From the NCBI GenBank assembly GCA_037444575.1, contig JBBIME010000003.1, positions 186,001 to 250,000 of the forward strand: a DNA stretch of 64,000 nt, in the 5' to 3' direction. Both the position numbers and the translations under genes were made by a program. Origin of the DNA: Bacteriovorax sp037444575 (GTDB lineage: Bacteria > Bdellovibrionota > Bacteriovoracia > Bacteriovoracales > Bacteriovoracaceae). This document shows positions 51,719 to 58,929 of the stretch, piece by piece. Every line of letters begins with the position of its first letter. The first letter of the stretch is position 1. The notes under the pieces were generated by a model. It was not told the DNA's origin. It ran no database searches and saw only the letters and a program-made list of their open reading frames with translations.

Positions 51719-52323
51719 GCAAGCGTCGATCTACTCAAGGAAAGAGATGCCTTCGTTGTCGGATTAATAAAATCCTCTGTTTCTGTGATCAGATTCTTGA
51801 GCATGATACAAAAACGCGTATCTCAATCGTAATGCATCATCGAGAAAAACATTTAACTTCGAATACGGCGAAGCTCGCTGAACTGACCTTAACCAACGCT
51901 CGAATTTATCAAAGAGGTTTGCCAGAGACTCCTTTCTCTCTTGATGAACTAAAAATCACTCCTGATACTCTTCCACTCTATTTGTTTCCAGATGAAGACG
52001 CTGCTCTGTTAGATGAAGAGTTTTTAAAAAATCATCCTGGTCCCTATCACTTAATTGTTCCTGATGGTACTTGGAATCAGGCAAAGAAAGTTAGAAGACG
52101 AGAGCCAGGCCTTTCAGAAATCATGTGTGTAAAATTAAATGATACTGTTAAGGGAGAATATAAACTCAGACGAGGCGTCAGAGATGATGGTGTTTGTACG
52201 TTTGAAGCAATTGCTTATGCTTTAGAAGTTTTAGAAAATAAGACTGTTTCAGAAGATCTTTTGAGACAATTTCGAATCATGAACAATCGGGTAGCAAAAA
52301 GCAGGTCAGCTTTTGAGAACTAA
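51715..52323 (+). CDS. DTW-domain tRNA-uridine aminocarboxypropyltransferase
   Basis: 202 residues. N-terminal zinc-binding cysteines C12, C15, C22 and C24 (CLRCRINKILCFC). The DTW signature appears as VPDGTWNQAKK, followed by RRREPGLSE and CTFEAIAYALEVLE. Family members (TapT/TuaA) attach the acp group to tRNA uridine using S-adenosylmethionine. Translationally coupled to plsC. A possible terminator hairpin (AGCAGGT 52300-52306 with ACCTGCT 52323-52329, then T-run) overlaps the stop. Confidence 0.85.
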   Translation: MSKRRSTQGKRCLRCRINKILCFCDQILEHDTKTRISIVMHHREKHLTSNTAKLAELTLTNARIYQRGLPETPFSLDELKITPDTLPLYLFPDEDAALLDEEFLKNHPGPYHLIVPDGTWNQAKKVRRREPGLSEIMCVKLNDTVKGEYKLRRGVRDDGVCTFEAIAYALEVLENKTVSEDLLRQFRIMNNRVAKSRSAFEN

Positions 52324-52340
52324 CCTGCTAGTCATTTTTT
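52300..52340 (+). terminator. possible intrinsic terminator overlapping the DTW gene end
   Basis: AGCAGGT (52300-52306) pairs with ACCTGCT (52323-52329) across a 16-nt loop, followed by a run of six T from about 52335. The long loop lowers confidence. Confidence 0.4.
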
Positions 52341-52761
52341 AATTTGAAGATTCAACAACCGAACAATTTGATCGATACATAAAATTATCAATAGAAAATA
52401 CTTTTGAAGCGTTCTCTACTTTTAAATCAAGAAGTAGATTCATTGATTTGATATATGTCTCATTTGTATTAAGGATAAGTTGGTCAATAGAATTAGAAGC
52501 GACAGTTCCAGCGTTGAAATGCACGCGATTTCCATTCACTTTTATTTCTTCAAAAATTTGAGCTGAAGCTGGGGTGTCTGCTTTTTGAGTTTGAATAGAA
52601 ATGACTCCTTCAACACTATCATTTTCATCAATCGTCACTAACCCTCTAGCTTCAAATTTATGAATGCCAGCGGCCTCTGATGACTTACATTGAAATGCCA
52701 CGACAGAAGCATTACATACAAGTGGGAAAGCTAAAAGCATAAGAACAAACAATTTTTTCAT
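52339..52761 (-). CDS. small secreted two-cysteine protein, unknown function
   Basis: 140 residues. Signal peptide about 1-18 (ending CNA). The mature protein is beta-rich, with one cysteine at its start (FQCKSSE) and one near the end (RSNCSVVE), the same layout as several proteins in the first 12 kb. It lies 9 bp after the gene at 52771, so it is probably in an operon with it. No GTGTTT-N20-AAACAC element is found upstream. Confidence 0.65.
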   Translation of the reverse strand: MKKLFVLMLLAFPLVCNASVVAFQCKSSEAAGIHKFEARGLVTIDENDSVEGVISIQTQKADTPASAQIFEEIKVNGNRVHFNAGTVASNSIDQLILNTNETYIKSMNLLLDLKVENASKVFSIDNFMYRSNCSVVESSN

Positions 52762-52770
52762 AAATTCCTC

Positions 52771-53028
52771 TTATAGACCTGGTTGCTTAGTTTCTATTGG
52801 AGTAACTCCATTAGTTGGATCTTCTTTATAAGGTGATTCAGTTGTGATTGCTTTTAAATCGGGTCCGTTGCCTCGACTGTGATAACGGCGAGACTTTCTC
52901 GAGTGCTTAGTAGGTTTGTAATGAGATGACTTATGTGATCTCTTTTTCTTTTTTGTTTTTGCCTGGGCACTCTCGACTGATAGAACGCACGAAAGAACTA
53001 AACAAAATATTGCAATGTATCTAAACAT
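52771..53028 (-). CDS. small secreted His/Lys/Arg-rich protein
   Basis: 85 residues. Signal peptide about 1-23 (ending AQA). The next 35 residues are almost entirely Lys, His, Arg and Ser (including KKKKRSHKSSHYKPTKHSRK). A short acidic, proline-containing tail follows. It could bind nucleic acid, metal or an anionic surface polymer; no family recognised. It follows the transporter gene at 53071 by 42 bp on the same strand. Confidence 0.55.
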   Translation of the reverse strand: MFRYIAIFCLVLSCVLSVESAQAKTKKKKRSHKSSHYKPTKHSRKSRRYHSRGNGPDLKAITTESPYKEDPTNGVTPIETKQPGL

Positions 53029-53070
53029 TATTTATCCCTACTGAAATATTCAGGAATTTTGGCTTAGTTT

Positions 53071-54348
53071 TTACTTATGTGGCAAGAGGTTTCTTAGATA
53101 GGCTTTTATGTGCATCGCTGTAAAATCACTTTTTCGAAGACTTAAGGCCTTATAGATAAGGATTAAGCTAATCGTAAAACGAAGTATAGAAGAGGCAAAG
53201 AAGACTTGATAAAAAGAATACTTCGCATCAAGCAAGACTGATCCAGCGATTGCACCAAGCACTCCAAAAAAATTGGCCAAGGACATGTGAATTCCAAGAA
53301 GCACGCGACTTCCCTCTTTCATTTTATGATGCATAAAATTTTGAATCATGAGCACTTGATTAAGTTCAAAACCTCCCCAAAAAATACCTGCAAGGATTTC
53401 GGTCAAAATAAGAATGTAATAGGATCTAGTCATAATCCAGATAATGGGAACGATGGAAACATAGAGCATGCTTAATTGCACTCCATAAAAAGCAGAGTAA
53501 GATTTTCCCGCTCTTCCCCAATGATTAAAGTAGAGAGCGCGACCAAAGTAAGGAATGCTCGATAGAATCACATAATGGGTCATGGAAAGTTTTAAATCAT
53601 TAACCATGTAGGGAACAAAAAATGGAGCACTCAAATAGGCCCCCAGTCTAAATATGGAAGTCCAAATAATAAAAGTCCAAATATAATTTTTTAATTCAAC
53701 AGGAAGAATGTGACTAATTTGATCTTGCTCGTGTTCAAGGGATCTTCTGATAGAGCGCTCTTTAATCTTAGTAGAAAATTCTCCGCGAATAATGAGCATT
53801 TGAAGAGAGCATGATAGCACTCTGGCCACGGCTCCAATGATAAAAACATAAACAAGTTTAAACCAATTAGTGTATTGCCCTAGAAGGGCCATTGTAACGT
53901 AGAAAATAAGAATCAAATACCAGGTGTAGCTACTTCTTCCTGCCATGTATTTTCTAAAGTTTCTTTTAGGAATAATTTTAGAGGCCCAATCAATCCATAG
54001 AGGAGATGAACTAAGCCCCCCCATAAAATGAATGCACGTATACAACAAAAGGGCATCAAAACTGTAATGAAAAAGAGCCGTGTATAAGATTCCTAGAACT
54101 CCAACAATTTGAAAAAGCATCGTCCAGACGATACTGGCAGCAAGATGTTTTTCGCTTACAAATTTAGGGACTATGACTTGAGCGATGGCCCCTAAAAAAA
54201 GAGGAAGGGTCGTAAGAATTGCAAGTTCAAAAGAAGTGACATTCTGTTTTACAGCATAATAAAAAAGGAAGCTCTCGGTTGAAGCAACCATGAGTGCATA
54301 GAGACCACCTTCAAAATGACTTAGCTTTACAGTTTGTTTAAAGTTCAC
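53071..54348 (-). CDS. major-facilitator-type transporter
   Basis: 425 residues with about eleven or twelve membrane helices and the large central loop of MFS proteins (about 195-215, basic and acidic). No substrate-specific motif is recognised. The start as given is a GTG only 14 bp from the divergent rluE start; the methionine at residue 20 (near 54291) is an alternative. Possibly in an operon with the two small secreted-protein genes downstream. Confidence 0.7.
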   Translation of the reverse strand: MNFKQTVKLSHFEGGLYALMVASTESFLFYYAVKQNVTSFELAILTTLPLFLGAIAQVIVPKFVSEKHLAASIVWTMLFQIVGVLGILYTALFHYSFDALLLYTCIHFMGGLSSSPLWIDWASKIIPKRNFRKYMAGRSSYTWYLILIFYVTMALLGQYTNWFKLVYVFIIGAVARVLSCSLQMLIIRGEFSTKIKERSIRRSLEHEQDQISHILPVELKNYIWTFIIWTSIFRLGAYLSAPFFVPYMVNDLKLSMTHYVILSSIPYFGRALYFNHWGRAGKSYSAFYGVQLSMLYVSIVPIIWIMTRSYYILILTEILAGIFWGGFELNQVLMIQNFMHHKMKEGSRVLLGIHMSLANFFGVLGAIAGSVLLDAKYSFYQVFFASSILRFTISLILIYKALSLRKSDFTAMHIKAYLRNLLPHK

Positions 54349-54362
54349 GAGACTATATTAGA

Positions 54363-54923
54363 ATGAAAAAACTTTTATACCTAGCATTTAATAAACCATA
54401 CGGAATCTTAAGTCAGTTTACTTCCGATAATATGGAAGAAACTTTATCTAATTTTAATTTACCTCCAGATGTTTATGCTTGCGGAAGATTGGATAAAGAC
54501 AGTGAGGGACTTCTTTTATTAACAAATGATGGCGCTCTCATTGATCGCTTGCTAAATCCTAAGCACGACAAAGTAAAAACCTATTGGGTTCAAGTAGAAA
54601 ATATTCCCACAAGTGAAGCTCTTAAAAACCTAGAAAAGGGTGTGATGATCAGCGATTATAAAACTAAGCCTTGTAAGGCGCGCATCCTCGATCCACAACC
54701 AGAAATTCCTGAGCGCAATCCTCCTGTGAGATTTAGAAAAAGTATTCCCACATGCTGGATTGAAATTGAATTAACCGAAGGAAAAAATCGTCAAGTAAGA
54801 CGAATGACAGCTGCAGTTGGCTTTCCTACTTTGCGGTTAATAAGAATGAAGATTGGAAAACTCTCGCTTGATAATTTAGCTGTCGGATCTTTTAGAGAAA
54901 TATCGAAAAACGATATTCTGTAA
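54363..54923 (+). CDS. rluE: 23S rRNA pseudouridine synthase, RluE-type
   Basis: 186 residues. It lacks an S4 domain and starts directly with the catalytic fold. The catalytic aspartate is in ACGRLDKDSEGLLLLTNDG, and ELTEGKNRQVRRM and LIRMKIGKLSL are RsuA/RluB/E/F family motifs. RluE makes pseudouridine 2457 in E. coli 23S rRNA. It is divergent from the transporter gene with only 14 bp between the starts. Confidence 0.88.
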   Translation: MKKLLYLAFNKPYGILSQFTSDNMEETLSNFNLPPDVYACGRLDKDSEGLLLLTNDGALIDRLLNPKHDKVKTYWVQVENIPTSEALKNLEKGVMISDYKTKPCKARILDPQPEIPERNPPVRFRKSIPTCWIEIELTEGKNRQVRRMTAAVGFPTLRLIRMKIGKLSLDNLAVGSFREISKNDIL

Positions 54924-54925
54924 AA

Positions 54926-55492
54926 TTACAATACAATGGCAGGGCAGCTATCAGCAAACAGTGATGAGCTTCCCATTTTTGTCATCCCTTCTATATCCGT
55001 GCGAGTCACCTTACGGTTTATTGGAATACTTAATGTTAAAATGAATTTTAATTTACCTGAACTCATTGTTGGAGTCATTGAACCGATATTATCAAGATGG
55101 AGAATATTTGGAGCATTTGTAATAGATGATTTTTCAAAATGATAATTGCCGCTTAATTTCAATTCAAAAATAGACTGATTGATATTACCTACTCCAGGCA
55201 ATTCTCTATAAATGGCTTCATAACTATTGCTCTCTGAATAAAGTGCCAAATCAAGACTACCAATAAAGACATCACTACCATCATTTTCTAAACTTATTGG
55301 TAAAAAATTAAGCATTCGATGAGTAATGGGAAGCTGTTGGCAACTTCCCATTTTTATATGAGTGGTTAAAGTGTATGGATCAAAGCTTGTTATATTTCCA
55401 GTATCGATATTGCTAGAGCGAGTATTCATGTCTTTTCCACATCCAAAAACAAAAAAATTCAAAATGAATAAAATGAAAATGTTTAAAGACAT
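54926..55492 (-). CDS. lipoprotein, unknown function
   Basis: 188 residues. Lipoprotein signal with lipobox VFGC then GKDMNTRSS. The remaining 160 residues look like a beta-sandwich (alternating LIGSLDLALY, IFELKLSGNYHF, LKFILTLSIPI), with cysteines in GSCQQL and DSCPAIV. No family recognised. Convergent with rluE, two bases apart. Confidence 0.65.
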   Translation of the reverse strand: MSLNIFILFILNFFVFGCGKDMNTRSSNIDTGNITSFDPYTLTTHIKMGSCQQLPITHRMLNFLPISLENDGSDVFIGSLDLALYSESNSYEAIYRELPGVGNINQSIFELKLSGNYHFEKSSITNAPNILHLDNIGSMTPTMSSGKLKFILTLSIPINRKVTRTDIEGMTKMGSSSLFADSCPAIVL

Positions 55493-55574
55493 TCTTTGGC
55501 CCGGTAATATAAGTATTAAGTCAATATTGTTTAGTTCAAAAACTGGAATGTCAAAGTAAAAGTAAAAGACATCA

Positions 55575-55597
55575 GTCAGTGAAATTTTATCACTGAC
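55575..55597. other. small hairpin in the gap before the RodZ-like gene
   Basis: GTCAGTGA (55575-55582) pairs with TCACTGAC (55590-55597) across a 7-nt loop; no T-run follows. The rest of the region 55493-55746 holds nothing else I can name. Confidence 0.3.
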
Positions 55598-55746
55598 ATC
55601 AAAGAACAGGTTTATTTAAAGGGTCGTTTCGTCCCTACTGCGCACACCCTTATCAACCGCTTAGCGAATTCCAATTGGCATGCCTTATTTGCATACAATT
55701 ACACAATCAAACTTGATTATTTAAAATTCGATAAGGGAGCTTCAGG

Positions 55747-55806
55747 ATGAAGCAAATTCAAAAAAGGCCATGGATGGCCTCTATTATATTTTTTTACAGG
55801 ACGTAA
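55747..55806 (+). CDS. 19-residue leader peptide before the RodZ-like gene
   Basis: ATG at 55747 (with GGAG upstream) to TAA at 55804-55806 encodes MKQIQKRPWMASIIFFYRT. The stop lies one base before the ATG of the next gene. The coding sequence itself contains the terminator-like hairpin at 55767-55795, so translation of this leader could decide whether transcription continues. Confidence 0.4.
   Translation: MKQIQKRPWMASIIFFYRT
55767..55795 (+). terminator. attenuator-like hairpin directly upstream of the RodZ-like gene
   Basis: An A-run, GGCCA-TGGA-TGGCC (a stem that can extend by AT pairs), then TCTATTATATTTTTTT. This has the form of an intrinsic terminator, but it ends about 12 bp before the start codon at 55808 and inside a short reading frame, which suggests attenuation rather than the end of an upstream gene. 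Confidence 0.5.
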
Positions 55807-55807
55807 A

Positions 55808-56707
55808 ATGGAAAATATGGACGCTACTAATATAGGTAATCTTGGTGATCTAATAAAATATCATCGTCAAAAAAAAGATTTTTCAATAATCGAACTCTCT
55901 AAAAAAACCAAAATCCGAGTGCAGCAATTGATTAGCCTGGAGGAAAACAAACTAAGCGAACTTCCCAATCGTGTGTACCTGGTAGGTTTTTTAAAAACCT
56001 TATGTGATGAACTTGAAATAAATTTAGATTTAGCGCTAAAATTTCTTAATGAGAACACTATCAGAGAAAGCAGTATAGAGTTTTTGCAATTGGGAAAAGA
56101 AATCAAACCGATTCATTTTAAATTCATTAAGAAATCTTCTGATAATAAAATTTTAATAGCAGCAATACTCCTTTGCAGTTTAACAATTGTTGCTTCCATT
56201 GGATTGTCAAAAAACAAAGACAAGATTTCAAAGTATGTGAAAGAAAGACAGCACTCAAACGTCCCAATTGTTGGAGAAAAACAATTAGAGCAAGTAGATG
56301 TCGTAACATTTAAGGCAGCAGCTGTTTCAAGAAATATTAATCTTTCAAAGGAAACAATTGTTCCGGGGCAGCTTATAGCTTCGAGTGAAATGATGATGTC
56401 AAAAGAACTGGCCCCCGTTCCAAAAGCACAAACAGAATCAAAAAAAATAGCACCGCTTATGCAGCAATTGACCATTACTGCAAAAAATGGAACAGCATTC
56501 CTGGCCTATAGAGTGGATCAAAATCGTCTTGTTAAATTTTACTTACAAAAAGGTAAAACTCTGGAGTTAAAAGGTGAACAAATCCGTGTAGACGCTGGCA
56601 ATCCAGATGCACTGGAATTTACCAAAAATGGTGAGCCGCTAGCGATAGAAAAAAGCGCTCATATCCATTTAGTTCTCCCGGAAGAAGATAGCACCGCTAA
56701 GTTGTGA
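55808..56707 (+). CDS. RodZ-like protein (HTH, one membrane helix, DUF4115)
   Basis: 299 residues. An N-terminal helix-turn-helix of the RodZ type (about 10-85) includes GDLIKYHRQKKDFSIIELSK and LPNRVYLVGFLKTLCDEL. One membrane helix (ILIAAILLCSLTIVASIG, ~115-133), a linker, and a C-terminal periplasmic DUF4115 domain (~215-295, with FYLQKGKTLELKGEQIRV and ALEFTKNGEP) follow. RodZ links MreB to the cell-wall elongation machinery. The order and length fit. A leader peptide and hairpin lie directly upstream. Confidence 0.75.
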   Translation: MENMDATNIGNLGDLIKYHRQKKDFSIIELSKKTKIRVQQLISLEENKLSELPNRVYLVGFLKTLCDELEINLDLALKFLNENTIRESSIEFLQLGKEIKPIHFKFIKKSSDNKILIAAILLCSLTIVASIGLSKNKDKISKYVKERQHSNVPIVGEKQLEQVDVVTFKAAAVSRNINLSKETIVPGQLIASSEMMMSKELAPVPKAQTESKKIAPLMQQLTITAKNGTAFLAYRVDQNRLVKFYLQKGKTLELKGEQIRVDAGNPDALEFTKNGEPLAIEKSAHIHLVLPEEDSTAKL

Positions 56708-56728
56708 AGAGATAAATAAAAGGATCTT

Positions 56729-58042
56729 TTAATCTTTAATCACCATTTTTTCAATGCGGTCACGAACCAATTGGATATGTCCTTTCAAAGAGTAAACATA
56801 CTCTGAAAAATTTTGCGGCATCTTCATCTTATTGACTCGTTCTTCAATAAGGTTCACTTGATGCAAATAATTTTCCTGTTCTGCCTTTGTTGCATCCGCT
56901 TTCATTTCTGTTTCAAGAAATTTTAACTCTCCATAACGCTGATAAATTTTCGTTCGCAATCGCCAATGGTACATTTTGGGAATTGTACGAACAAGGGGAA
57001 GCACAAAGGCCAAGAGAGGAATAACTAAAAAAAGAAAACGATCAAACCACGCGGCCAACCAATATGGAAGATAGCGCTGCCAGAATGATCCACCAGTTTT
57101 GTAGAACTGAACTGCATCTTTGCTTAAAGAAAAAGTATCATCTTTTCCAGAGGGAAATTCACCGTGCTTTTCCAAAATACCAGGAGGGCCATGGACCTCA
57201 GTGGCGGCCTTCAAAAGAAGATAAGCAAGTGCAGGATGTAAATCATCACGAACCAATAGTGTTGTCGTTGATGAGACCAGATTAATATCTTTACTCGGAA
57301 CATTGGATTCCAAATCGAGCGCTCCACGAGGAAGAATCAAGTGCCGGAAGGCCGCATCTCTTCTAGAAATTGCTTCTGCTTGTGAGACGTCCATTAGTTT
57401 TAAATCTTTCTGAATTGCAAGATCATGGATAATTGGACTATCGGCAGGCAACATGAAAATCGCTGCATCGATTGTCCCCTTCTTAAGTGCCATAGCAGAT
57501 TCAGTAGAATTCATGTTAATTAATTGCGCCTCTGAGGGATCGAGTCCGGACATTGTGAGTAATCGCTCGGCAAGAACCTGAGTCCCATGCCCTAGCTTTC
57601 CAACCGCAATTTTTTCTCCAATTAATTGTGAAAAATACGTGAACTCATTTTTTGAACGATAAAAAACCCAAATTGGTTCATAGTAAAGACTTCCAAGAGA
57701 TTCAACATTCGGTTGTTTAGTTTCAGAACCTAATCCATCCTGAACAAATGCGGCCGAAACTCCAGAATTATCGTCTTCGAGTCTTCGAAGGTTTTCAAAT
57801 GGACCAGGCGATGTCTTCACTTCAAGAGTTACTCCATCAGCTCTAAGGATTCTTTGGTATTGTTTAACGAATGCTTGAATATCACCCTGATCATCTCCAA
57901 TAGAAATTGTTAAATGATTCGGTGGAGCTGGATCTATATGGCGAAAAGCAAAAATAATGGAAACAATAATTAGGATGGCAAATGGTAATACAACCGTATA
58001 AGCATTTCTAGCAAGACGATCTTGCCATTTTTTTTTATCCAT
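56729..58042 (-). CDS. TAXI-family TRAP transporter solute receptor, membrane-anchored
   Basis: 437 residues. N-terminal membrane anchor (about 16-33). The TAXI-type periplasmic binding domain (~40-320) includes KLGHGTQVLAERLL and IDAAIFMLPADSP. A second membrane helix (FLFLVIPLLAFVLPLVRTI) is followed by a cytoplasmic coiled coil (~365-437). The added C-terminal membrane and coiled-coil parts are unlike a plain soluble receptor and occur in proteins that may signal rather than transport. No TRAP permease gene is adjacent. Confidence 0.8.
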   Translation of the reverse strand: MDKKKWQDRLARNAYTVVLPFAILIIVSIIFAFRHIDPAPPNHLTISIGDDQGDIQAFVKQYQRILRADGVTLEVKTSPGPFENLRRLEDDNSGVSAAFVQDGLGSETKQPNVESLGSLYYEPIWVFYRSKNEFTYFSQLIGEKIAVGKLGHGTQVLAERLLTMSGLDPSEAQLINMNSTESAMALKKGTIDAAIFMLPADSPIIHDLAIQKDLKLMDVSQAEAISRRDAAFRHLILPRGALDLESNVPSKDINLVSSTTTLLVRDDLHPALAYLLLKAATEVHGPPGILEKHGEFPSGKDDTFSLSKDAVQFYKTGGSFWQRYLPYWLAAWFDRFLFLVIPLLAFVLPLVRTIPKMYHWRLRTKIYQRYGELKFLETEMKADATKAEQENYLHQVNLIEERVNKMKMPQNFSEYVYSLKGHIQLVRDRIEKMVIKD

Positions 58043-58144
58043 TAGTAACTATCCTCTACTTTAAATTTACTTCAGTGTATTATTTCTAACAAATGAAGTA
58101 TAGGTGCAATTAAAGCATTTTTGTTAAAAATGAAAATGCTTCGT

Positions 58145-58828
58145 TCACTCATGAAATTTTGGAAAAGATGCATGAGCTCCATTGCAAAATGGTTTGTTCT
58201 TGGATTTACCGCATCTACATAGGGTTACTCGATTACGAATTTCATAGGCCTCTCCATCAGAACTAACAATTGGAATTCCTCCCCGTATCCACAATGGACC
58301 ACTACATTTTTTGTGGGGATCTTGTATCGCTCCAATAGATTGAGGAAGAGTTGGCTCTATGGATTTTCCGGTTGCATTATCAATGGCGATCAATCTTCCT
58401 GATGGGCAACATCCTACTTGTCGAATAAAATTAGAGCGAACATCAGGATCAGTTGTATTTTTGACTTGGTTCCACACTTTTCCGTTTGGATCACAAAAAC
58501 GTGCGCTTGCACAGAGATGCTTGGCATCCGCCAGTTGCATCTCAGGCCCTTGTATTAATTTTGCTTGAGCTATAATCGGATCGTGGACAGCTGTCTCTGT
58601 ACCATCAAATTCAATCTTAGCGTGAGTGCCATCACAAAAAGGTTTTTTATTCGAACCTCCACAGCGACAAAGTGAATAAGTACTGGTTGTAGGAATGACA
58701 TCTCCTTCAACCCAACTTGTGGACTCACCATCTTCGTTAGTTTTTATTGTCTGATGTGAAAGCGGCACTGAACCACTAACGACATAGGGTCCATTTTTTA
58801 AGATTGTAATTTTTTTGTTATCTTCCAT
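58145..58828 (-). CDS. protein with two CDGSH-type iron-sulfur domains
   Basis: 227 residues from the ATG at 58828, preceded by AAGGTGG. The first CDGSH domain (about 50-75) is YSLCRCGGSNKKPFCDGTH with all three Cys and the His. The second (about 200-220) reads LCRCGKSKNKPFCNGAH, where Asn replaces the Asp but the 2Fe-2S ligands remain. A middle cysteine-containing region (KHLCASARFCDPNG, VGCCPSGRL) resembles the DUF1271/Fer4_19-like part of bacterial mitoNEET-related proteins. Probable redox or iron-sulfur transfer role in the cytoplasm. Confidence 0.85.
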   Translation of the reverse strand: MEDNKKITILKNGPYVVSGSVPLSHQTIKTNEDGESTSWVEGDVIPTTSTYSLCRCGGSNKKPFCDGTHAKIEFDGTETAVHDPIIAQAKLIQGPEMQLADAKHLCASARFCDPNGKVWNQVKNTTDPDVRSNFIRQVGCCPSGRLIAIDNATGKSIEPTLPQSIGAIQDPHKKCSGPLWIRGGIPIVSSDGEAYEIRNRVTLCRCGKSKNKPFCNGAHASFPKFHE

Positions 58829-58929
58829 GTCGGCCACCTTTCAATATTATTGAGATGGCCTACGATATTTAAAATTTGAGATTATTAACAATATATAATT
58901 CGTTACTTGTAGATAGAAAAAAGCTTGAA

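Noticed and set aside
56113..56475. 120-codon frame opposite the RodZ-like gene
   Set aside because: Shadow of the plus-strand gene, no ribosome site or domain.
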